Assembly: GCA_026992215.1 (NCBI GenBank)
Contig: JALXAI010000220.1
Span: 1-21,378, forward strand
Direction of reading: 5' to 3'
Origin: Desulfobacterales bacterium
GTDB taxonomy: Bacteria > Desulfobacterota > Syntrophobacteria > B119-G9
Length of the DNA: 21,378 bases
The notes beneath the pieces are model-generated. The model was not told where the DNA came from. It worked only from the letters and a program-made list of their open reading frames with translations, and did no database searches. This document shows, in pieces, positions 16,051-21,378 of this stretch. A program made the position numbers and the translations under genes. Numbering within the stretch: position 1 is the stretch's first letter; every line of letters begins with the position of its first letter.

Positions 16051-16410
16051 TTATTCTTCTCCGTTTTCGCGACTATCCCGACCCAAGCAATTATTTTTCA
16101 ATATTTCCCTTAGTGAAAACCAGAAAAGACCACAGGACACCAGTATCAAGCAAACTATAATGTATGTTCCGTAAGTTTGAATACCGGCCAGCAAATTAAA
16201 GACGTTTTGAAGGGCAGAAATTACCGAGGGGTCTTTATGCTGGGCAGAAATAGTTACTAACGGGGATACCCACGATTCTACCACCTTGATAGTTTCCTCA
16301 AAAAAAAGAAAACTCGCGATACCACCAATCAAAGCCCAGATTATAACCAGGACTCCTGCTTCTCGTAATATTTTTCTCTGGACAGGATGCAAATTTGTCT
16401 CTGAAGCCAT
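16051..16410 (-). CDS. Small membrane protein with two transmembrane helices, unknown function
   Basis: I do not recognise this family. From the ATG at 16410 the product is 119 residues: a charged N terminus (HPVQRKILREAG), a first helix (about 18-37, VLVIIWALIGGIASFLFF), a roughly 40-residue loop (EETIKVVESWVSPLV, then polar), a second helix (about 77-97, YGTYIIVCLILVSCGLFWF) and a basic tail. The two helices with an intervening loop resemble a tiny sensor or membrane anchor. Its stop is one base before the ATG of the composite signalling protein, so the two are co-translated, and it may tether or signal to that protein (inference). An in-frame TTG at 16446 would add 12 residues. Neither start has an ideal ribosome site: a GGAGG lies 18 bases before the ATG. 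Confidence 0.7.
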   Translation of the reverse strand: MASETNLHPVQRKILREAGVLVIIWALIGGIASFLFFEETIKVVESWVSPLVTISAQHKDPSVISALQNVFNLLAGIQTYGTYIIVCLILVSCGLFWFSLREILKNNCLGRDSRENGEE

Positions 16411-16914
16411 TGTGCTGGAAATTTCGCCCCTCCGACGTGTATTCAAACCCGTATTACTTTATACTATATTTATAATATTTCAAGCTATTTTACACGAGCG
16501 CGGGTTTAAAGTCACAGAATCCCGGCCCCTTTTCAGGGAAACTCGTGAATAAAAGCCATGACAAAAATAATTCTAACAAAAAATGCGATTATCTTGAAGT
16601 CTCGGAAAAAAATGAAGCGGAAGGGATACTAAGGAAACAAGCATTCCCCTTCGCCAGCCAGCCCTGAAAACATCGGTGCTCCAGGGAACACAATGAGAAA
16701 TCGAGATCGTGATATCAGTATCCACGAACAGGCGCATATCAACCCGAGTAAAAGAAAGAATTATCAAGCAGAAACCCTGGTTTTCTTGAGATTATCCGTG
16801 AAAGCGGTAAATCTTTCGCACTCTCGAATACCCCGGTAAAAGAAAGTTGTAATTTTGAGCACGTTTGAGGTTTAATAGGGTTAAGTGAATCCCCGCTACG
16901 CATGGAGGTCATAG
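16411..16914. other. Intergenic region, 504 bp, no supportable gene
   Basis: This divergent spacer holds no convincing coding frame on either strand; the longest frames are low-complexity and match nothing I recognise. Near 16450-16475 it is AT-rich, with TATAGT and TATAAA boxes on the minus strand that may serve the membrane-protein operon, though no good -35 is seen. An 11-base direct repeat, GTAAAAGAAAG, occurs at 16748-16758 and 16836-16846. The ribosome site GGAGGT for the next gene is at the right end. Confidence 0.5.
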
Positions 16915-17574
16915 ATGAACACGGCATATGAAATCGAGTACAATGCATTGAAAATGGCGATAGAAAGAATAGGCACCAGCGTGGACCGTCTCATCGGAAT
17001 GGTGAATAACTCACTTGAGCGCGGGATCAAAATTAATTGTGAGGACCTGAAAAGAACGGAAGAGGAAATCAGGGAAACGATGCAGAAGCTGGAATCGGAG
17101 GTCATGAGATTCCTCGTGGAATACAAGCCGAAAGACTCGGATTTAAGAAGCGTGCTCGTGCTTATCCGTTTGAGCAACAGGTTTTCCGAGATTGCTTCTT
17201 ACTTTGCCGCAATGATTAAAGAAATGAAGGATCCGGAACATTTCAACACCTCTTACCTGGGTGCCACTGGCATGATAAGAGATATCCTAAAAGACCTCAA
17301 TTATGCGATAGCGGAAGAAGACTTTGATTTGAAGAACCTGGAAACAAAAACCAGCCAATTGGATGATAGATTAAACAGGTGTTATCATGAATGTACGTGT
17401 TTAGCGGAAGAGCCGGAAAACCTATCCCCCCTGGCGTTGAAGAGATTGAGGTGCGTTACCATACTTGAACAAACCGGAAGAATCTTGAAGGATTTGGTTT
17501 CCGACCTGGCATACATGATCAACGGGACCTACGAACTGCCGGGATCTGCTTATACCATCGTCGCTCTTGAGTAA
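16915..17574 (+). CDS. PhoU-like helical protein
   Basis: This 219-residue, all-helical, soluble protein has the two-repeat arrangement of PhoU, the cytosolic regulator of phosphate transport and PhoR signalling. Repeat 1 (about 10-105) shows the PhoU-like run of a helix, a paired acidic helix (LKRTEEEIRETMQKLESEV), and KDSDLRSVLVLIRLSNRFSE in place of the family's SDLR...ALRIASDLERIGDH. Repeat 2 ends with LEQTGRILKDLVSDLAYMI. Most acidic residues of the usual ExxxD metal motif are missing in both repeats, so it is a divergent family member. No phosphate transporter or phoB/phoR gene is nearby, so a phosphate role is unproven. The ATG follows GGAGGT by 5 bases. It appears to be a single-gene transcript. 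Confidence 0.65.
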   Translation: MNTAYEIEYNALKMAIERIGTSVDRLIGMVNNSLERGIKINCEDLKRTEEEIRETMQKLESEVMRFLVEYKPKDSDLRSVLVLIRLSNRFSEIASYFAAMIKEMKDPEHFNTSYLGATGMIRDILKDLNYAIAEEDFDLKNLETKTSQLDDRLNRCYHECTCLAEEPENLSPLALKRLRCVTILEQTGRILKDLVSDLAYMINGTYELPGSAYTIVALE

Positions 17575-17579
17575 AACGT

Positions 17580-17591
17580 GAAAATATTTTC
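17580..17591. repeat. Perfect 12-bp palindrome after the PhoU-like gene
   Basis: GAAAATATTTTC is a perfect palindrome starting six bases after the PhoU-like stop codon. It has no loop and no T-run in the form of a normal terminator, and may be a chance AT-rich site. Confidence 0.3.
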
Positions 17592-17692
17592 AGTCTAAGC
17601 AAAATCGAACCCCCCCGTGTGAGACAGGTGTCCAACCCGAAAATCCCCGAGCTCAAAGGGTAGCAGGTTTCATAAGGAAGCCTTCGGGACTA

Positions 17693-18451
17693 CTAGTACA
17701 CGTTAAAAATGATGTGGCATCCCGTTAAAGTAAGTAAGAATATGAAGGCCTCTTTTATGTGATTTTCATTTATGTAACGTGCCAGTCTTGGACCAATCTG
17801 GCCACCGATAAAGACACCGGGTATCCCCCACGCCAGGATGTGCCAGTCAGGATAGTGTTTTAAGGCCAGGTGAACCAGAGATCCCCCTATCCCCACCACG
17901 AACATTATTGCGAGTACATTAGCAACTGAACATGACATCTTTAGGCGCAACTTCGAATTTAAAATTGGCACCAGCCAGTTTCCTATTCCAATAGAAAGCA
18001 GTCCCGCAAGAAATGATGAAATGAAAGGTGCCCACCAGAACCTTGCAGCCTCGTCGCCGCCTATCCTCTCTTTCCCTTCCTCGCCGTATTCTTCGGGACT
18101 CAGCAAGAAAGCAAAGGCGGCAAGCATGCACATGATGCCCAGTGAAAATTCGAGATCCTTGCCGGGGACAAAATTTGCCACACAAGAACCAAGCATTACT
18201 CCCGGGATAGCAAAGTAACAAAAAAATTTGACCAGTCCCCAGTCGATCTTCTTCAACCTGTGATTAGCGTAGGCACCCGATCCCTGGCCAAAAATCTGGA
18301 TCATCAGAGATAATACAATGGCTTCATGGGGAGCTGTTTTGAGAACGAGCAGAAAAAATGGTGCCCACAATATTCCGCCGCCGATACCGGTCAGGCAGGA
18401 AACCGTCGCTATGGCAATTCCGGCAGGAAGCGCAATCCATTGTACGTGCAT
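17693..18451 (-). CDS. TauE/SafE family membrane transporter
   Basis: The 252-residue integral membrane protein has about eight hydrophobic segments and the family's two similar halves. The first half has GIGGGILWAPFFLLVL near 23 with SLMIQIFGQGSGAYANHR near 48. The second half has GLLSIGIGNWLVPILNS near 150, FVVGIGGSLVHLAL near 189 and GVFIGGQIGPRLARYI near 212. TauE/SafE proteins export sulfite, sulfoacetate or other small organic anions; the substrate cannot be read from sequence. In a sulfur-metabolising anaerobe sulfite or a sulfonate is plausible (inference). The ATG begins one base after the stop of the HAMP-protein gene and has only a distant AAGGA site, so translation is probably coupled to that gene. 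Confidence 0.88.
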   Translation of the reverse strand: MHVQWIALPAGIAIATVSCLTGIGGGILWAPFFLLVLKTAPHEAIVLSLMIQIFGQGSGAYANHRLKKIDWGLVKFFCYFAIPGVMLGSCVANFVPGKDLEFSLGIMCMLAAFAFLLSPEEYGEEGKERIGGDEAARFWWAPFISSFLAGLLSIGIGNWLVPILNSKLRLKMSCSVANVLAIMFVVGIGGSLVHLALKHYPDWHILAWGIPGVFIGGQIGPRLARYINENHIKEAFIFLLTLTGCHIIFNVY

Positions 18452-18452
18452 T

Positions 18453-19130
18453 TTATTTGACTTTGTCCTTTACAGTGACTTCATAAAGACTAAATTCATT
18501 CAACAGGCTTTTGAGTGCATTTAAGCTTTTCCTGGTTTCTTCAAACCCGCTTTCCACTTTATCTGCAATCCTGTCTCTGTTGTCGGTTTTGGTTATCTCT
18601 ACTAAATTCTTCTTGCACCTGTACATGTTTTCTTCGATATCTTCCAGGTATAGCAGAGTATTCGTAATTATTTCCTGGATATTTGCGGTAAGATCATTTA
18701 TGAGTTCGCCAACTTCGGCAAGTTCGTCATTGCTTTCTATTTCGATCGATTCTCTGAGGTCTCCGGAGGCTATTTTTTTTGCCGCCTTTACCATGTGATT
18801 AAGAGGACCGATCAAATTTTTCACGAACATTATGAAAACCATGGCGGTCACTACCACAAGCATCGCCAGCAGAAGAATCACCTTGTTTCTCCAGTACCTG
18901 ATAACTTCCGAGGCATTTGTAACAACGCCAGCAGTGATTTTTCCGGACGTGCTTGATTTTTCAAGGACACGAACTGTTACGTCGTCAACCCTAAACTGAA
19001 CCCAGAACTCACACGTCATGAACACCGTGACCATGACGATGAGCGAGAAATAAATTACCATTTTGCGGGCTATGCTGGATCGTTTTCGCATGGGTAAAGC
19101 CAGCAGCGGTTCGGTAAATCGGAAAAACAA
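18453..19130 (-). CDS. HAMP-domain membrane protein without recognisable output domain
   Basis: The 225-residue protein has a first membrane helix (about 24-41), a short periplasmic loop of about 40 residues (FRVDDVTVRVLEKSSTSG), a second helix (about 83-103) and a HAMP domain (about 104-157, with the conserved proline in NLIGPLNHM and the SNDELAEVGELINDL motif). A C-terminal helical segment (158-215), probably coiled coil, ends it. It resembles the front half of a chemoreceptor or sensor kinase, but no kinase, cyclase or methyl-accepting domain follows. The start is TTG at 19130, with AGGAG 6 bases upstream; the alternative ATG at 19091 lacks a ribosome site. It is directly followed, one base apart, by the TauE/SafE transporter gene, so the pair probably works together. 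Confidence 0.8.
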   Translation of the reverse strand: MFFRFTEPLLALPMRKRSSIARKMVIYFSLIVMVTVFMTCEFWVQFRVDDVTVRVLEKSSTSGKITAGVVTNASEVIRYWRNKVILLLAMLVVVTAMVFIMFVKNLIGPLNHMVKAAKKIASGDLRESIEIESNDELAEVGELINDLTANIQEIITNTLLYLEDIEENMYRCKKNLVEITKTDNRDRIADKVESGFEETRKSLNALKSLLNEFSLYEVTVKDKVK

Positions 19131-19144
19131 ATTCTTCTCCTGAT

Positions 19145-19173
19145 ATTGTAGTTTTTACGTAAAAAACTTGCAA
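19145..19173 (-). promoter_or_regulatory. Candidate promoter and palindromic site before the HAMP-protein gene
   Basis: On the minus strand TTGCAA (19173-19168), exactly 17 bases and TACAAT (19150-19145) make a good sigma-70-type promoter. The spacer contains the perfect 14-bp palindrome TTTTTACGTAAAAA, a plausible operator. Transcription would start near 19138, inside the AGGAG site of the TTG start, leaving almost no leader. Either this promoter is not used, or translation begins at a downstream codon. Confidence 0.45.
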
Positions 19174-19245
19174 AAGATTCTTGGTTCCCGTGTTATCCTG
19201 TCCCCGGGATTCACGCAATTTCTGATTCGCCGCGGTTAAGGTTTC

Positions 19246-19275
19246 TTGACTTGCCTTAAGCGTATCTAATATATT
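19246..19275 (+). promoter_or_regulatory. Promoter of argS
   Basis: TTGACT (19246-19251), an 18-base spacer and TATATT (19270-19275) each match the sigma-70 consensus at five of six positions. This gives a leader of about 62 bases before the GTG start of argS. Confidence 0.6.
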
Positions 19276-19343
19276 CGGTGTTCTGAAATTGTTATATTTG
19301 GAATGCTGTAGCTGAACCGGAGGTTGAAAAGGAGGAAAAGCGC

Positions 19344-21011
19344 GTGATTGATGAATACCTCGTTCGATGCTTAAACCAGAGTTTGAAAGAACTGGCCGCC
19401 GAAAAGGGCGTTGACCCTGCGCAGCTTCGAGACGTAGCGCTGGAGGTGCCGAAAATTGAGACACACGGGGACTTTGCCACCAACGCAGCGATGGTTTCAG
19501 CCAGGTTTTTTAAAGAACCGCCCCGCAAACTTGCCGAACAGATTATCTCCAGGATGCCGGATCCTGAAAAGCTGGTGGACGGTATTGAAATAGCCGGGCC
19601 GGGATTCATAAACTTTTTTGTTAAGGACAAGGCGTGGCAAAACGTGCTGAAAACCATTGTTAACATGGCAGAAGATTACGGCAGGAGCAACCGGGGAGAG
19701 GGAAAGCGAGTCCAGGTGGAATTTGTAAGCGCGAATCCCACCGGTCCGCTTCACGTTGGGCACGGGCGTGGTGCTGCCGTGGGAGATGTTATTGCCAGGG
19801 CATTGGAGGCGACAGGCTACGATGTGTCAAGGGAGTATTACATTAACGACGCAGGCCGGCAGATGGAAATTCTGGGGCACTCCATCTTCTTGAGGTATCT
19901 GCAGCTTTTTGGCAGAGAAGTAGACTTTCCTGAAGACTATTACCAGGGAAAATACATAGAGGATATCGCCAGGGAACTGAAAGACACCAAAGGAGATTAT
20001 TACTTGGGCGTTGAAGAATCTCAGGCCATAAACGAGATGTCAATGTTCGGAGCCGGAAAAATCCTGGATGAAATACGACAGGACCTCGAGGATTTCGGGA
20101 TAAAATACGACTGCTGGTTCAGCGAAAGGAGCCTGTTTGAAAAAAGCAGCGTGGAAAAAACAATCACGGAACTCCAGGAGCGGGGATACGTGTACGAGAA
20201 TGAAGGAGCCCGATGGTTCAGGTCTTCGGAATTTGGTGACGAAAAGGATAGGGTGGTTGTCCGTTCCAACGGGGCCCTTACTTACTTTGCATCGGACCTG
20301 GCTTACCACAAGGATAAGTTTGAAAGGGGCTTCAACATGGTAATTGACGTATGGGGTGCCGACCATCATGGTTACGTACCAAGAATCAAGGCAGGAATAA
20401 AGGCCCTTGGATACGATGAAAAAAAACTTCAAATCATCCTGGTCCAGCTCGTTAACCTGCTGCGCGCGGGGCAACCGGTTGCCATGTCAACACGCAAGGG
20501 GGAGTTCGTAACGTTGAGAGAAGTAATGGACGAGGTGGGAAAGGATGCAGCCAGGTACATTTTTCTTACCAGAAGGTCTGACAGCCATCTCGATTTTGAC
20601 CTCGAACTGGCGAAAGAAAGGAGCAGCGATAACCCGGTTTACTACGTTCAGTACGCTCACGCCCGAATATGCAGCATGTTCAGAGTTGCAGAGAAAAACG
20701 GGATAGAACCGGATTTTTCCGCCGGGGCTGACTTGAATCTCCTTGAACTGCCGCAGGAAAAAAAGATCATGAAAATACTGGCGCAATTCCCCTCAGTGGT
20801 GGCCGATTGCGCCATGTTCCTGGAACCCCACAGGCTCCCGTACTATCTTGACGACCTGGTATCGGTGTTTCACAGTTACTACAACAAGAACAGGGTGATC
20901 TCGGACAATGAGCCATTGATGAGAGCGCGGTTCTACCTTGTGCGCTCCATTCAGGTGGTTCTAAAAAATGCCCTTGATATACTTGGCGTTGATGCCCCTG
21001 AAAAGATGTAA
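19344..21011 (+). CDS. argS: Arginyl-tRNA synthetase
   Basis: This 555-residue class I aminoacyl-tRNA synthetase charges tRNA-Arg in the cytosol. The N-terminal Add-1 domain (about 1-110, IETHGDFATNAAM) contacts the tRNA D-loop. The catalytic core has the HIGH-type motif as HVGHG (137-141, within NPTGPLHVGHGRGAAVGD), YINDAGRQM near 166, WGADHHGYVPRI near 337 and a KMSKS-type loop as MSTRKG (381-386). The C-terminal DALR anticodon-binding domain (about 435-555) carries YVQYAHARICSM. Length and motifs are normal for bacterial ArgS, and the non-canonical KMSKS form is common in this enzyme. The start is GTG at 19344, with AGGAGG 8 bases upstream. It precedes a SPOR-type gene by 5 bases. Confidence 0.98.
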   Translation: MIDEYLVRCLNQSLKELAAEKGVDPAQLRDVALEVPKIETHGDFATNAAMVSARFFKEPPRKLAEQIISRMPDPEKLVDGIEIAGPGFINFFVKDKAWQNVLKTIVNMAEDYGRSNRGEGKRVQVEFVSANPTGPLHVGHGRGAAVGDVIARALEATGYDVSREYYINDAGRQMEILGHSIFLRYLQLFGREVDFPEDYYQGKYIEDIARELKDTKGDYYLGVEESQAINEMSMFGAGKILDEIRQDLEDFGIKYDCWFSERSLFEKSSVEKTITELQERGYVYENEGARWFRSSEFGDEKDRVVVRSNGALTYFASDLAYHKDKFERGFNMVIDVWGADHHGYVPRIKAGIKALGYDEKKLQIILVQLVNLLRAGQPVAMSTRKGEFVTLREVMDEVGKDAARYIFLTRRSDSHLDFDLELAKERSSDNPVYYVQYAHARICSMFRVAEKNGIEPDFSAGADLNLLELPQEKKIMKILAQFPSVVADCAMFLEPHRLPYYLDDLVSVFHSYYNKNRVISDNEPLMRARFYLVRSIQVVLKNALDILGVDAPEKM

Positions 21012-21016
21012 CACGA

Positions 21017-21378
21017 ATGAAAAAGAAGCAAAAAACCTCCGGTGATCGAAAGGTTTACCACTTCAGGATTTCATCGATGCAGCTGGCATGCATTGCGGCC
21101 TGCGCACTGATGGTTTGTTTCTGGATGTTCGTGCTGGGAGTTTTAACGGGAAGAGGGGTAATATTTAATAAAGTTCCCTGGCTTGCGCTGGATAGCAATG
21201 AATCCTTGGAGACACCCGCTGGGGGTAAGGAACCGAATAAAGAGCCGGAACGCGTTAACCAGGCTGAAGTATTAAAACCTGAAAAGATAGAAAAGCAGCT
21301 CGAGTTTTTCCACAACGTGGATAGATCCCGGGTGAGAGAAGAAAATAAGCAGGGATCCGTCTCGCGGCTGGTATCGAA
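21017..21378 (+). CDS. SPOR-type single-pass membrane protein, 5' part
   Basis: An open frame begins at ATG 21017, 5 bases after argS, and continues to the right edge (120 codons visible). It has a basic cytosolic N terminus (MKKKQKTSGDRKVYHFRISS), one membrane helix (about 21-46, with CALMVCFWMFVLGVLTGRG) and a charged, low-complexity periplasmic linker (PAGGKEPNKEPERVNQAEV). This layout, and the position right behind argS, is typical of SPOR-domain proteins of Desulfobacterota, which bind septal peptidoglycan through a C-terminal domain. That domain would lie beyond the window and is not seen, so the name rests on the N-terminal pattern and context. Confidence 0.7.
   Translation, partial: MKKKQKTSGDRKVYHFRISSMQLACIAACALMVCFWMFVLGVLTGRGVIFNKVPWLALDSNESLETPAGGKEPNKEPERVNQAEVLKPEKIEKQLEFFHNVDRSRVREENKQGSVSRLVS

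Noticed and set aside
16558..16632. 24-codon basic peptide frame starting with ATG in the 16411-16914 spacer
   Set aside because: It has no ribosome site and no evidence of coding beyond being open; it is too short to support.
21084..21100. Sigma-54-like word TGGCATGCATTGC
   Set aside because: The GG-GC distance is 8 rather than 10 bases, and it lies inside the SPOR-type coding sequence.

Overview
The window looks like chromosome from an anaerobic Desulfobacterota-type bacterium (the former Deltaproteobacteria, perhaps the Syntrophobacteria). This is inferred from three things: moderate GC, a high density of multi-domain PAS/GAF/hybrid histidine kinases, and argS followed directly by a SPOR-type membrane protein. 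No rRNA, tRNA, transposase, phage gene or CRISPR array was seen. The species assignment is an inference with no marker gene behind it.

Left part, minus strand (1-5042): the 5' part of a PAS-GAF-PAS sensor protein that runs off the left edge; a CitE/malyl-CoA-lyase-type C-C lyase; and pyruvate, phosphate dikinase with a clear hairpin terminator behind it. The lyase (acyl-CoA and glyoxylate chemistry) and PPDK (pyruvate/PEP interconversion) suggest central carbon and gluconeogenic metabolism. The terminator between them argues for separate transcripts.

A 523-bp divergent spacer (5043-5565) holds candidate promoters for both flanking genes and an unexplained, possibly structured block near 5290-5415.

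Centre, plus strand (5566-12042): a tight three-gene sensory cassette. It consists of a soluble PAS-PAS hybrid kinase with two receiver domains, an orphan branched-chain-amino-acid-type periplasmic binding protein with no transporter genes beside it, and a membrane hybrid kinase (extracytoplasmic Cache-like domain, HAMP, two PAS, DHp/ATPase, REC). The binding protein and second kinase are one base apart, so the binding protein may well present its ligand to the kinase rather than to a permease.

Then come a serine/threonine dehydratase-like PLP enzyme, a glyoxalase-II-type metallo-hydrolase and an O6-alkylguanine-DNA alkyltransferase (12226-14487, plus strand). They converge tail-to-tail, with overlapping stop codons, on a minus-strand pair (14484-16410). 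That pair is an odd signalling protein (pseudo-receiver, degenerate GGDEF, true receiver, and a lone DHp phosphoacceptor with no ATPase domain) and a small two-helix membrane protein.

Right part: a 504-bp spacer with no supportable gene, an orphan PhoU-like protein (plus), a minus-strand pair of a HAMP-only membrane protein and a TauE/SafE-type exporter, then argS with a good promoter and the start of a SPOR-type membrane protein running off the right edge. Six proteins in the window are signalling proteins and none carries a DNA-binding output domain. Their targets must therefore lie elsewhere, or their outputs are protein-protein phosphorelays.
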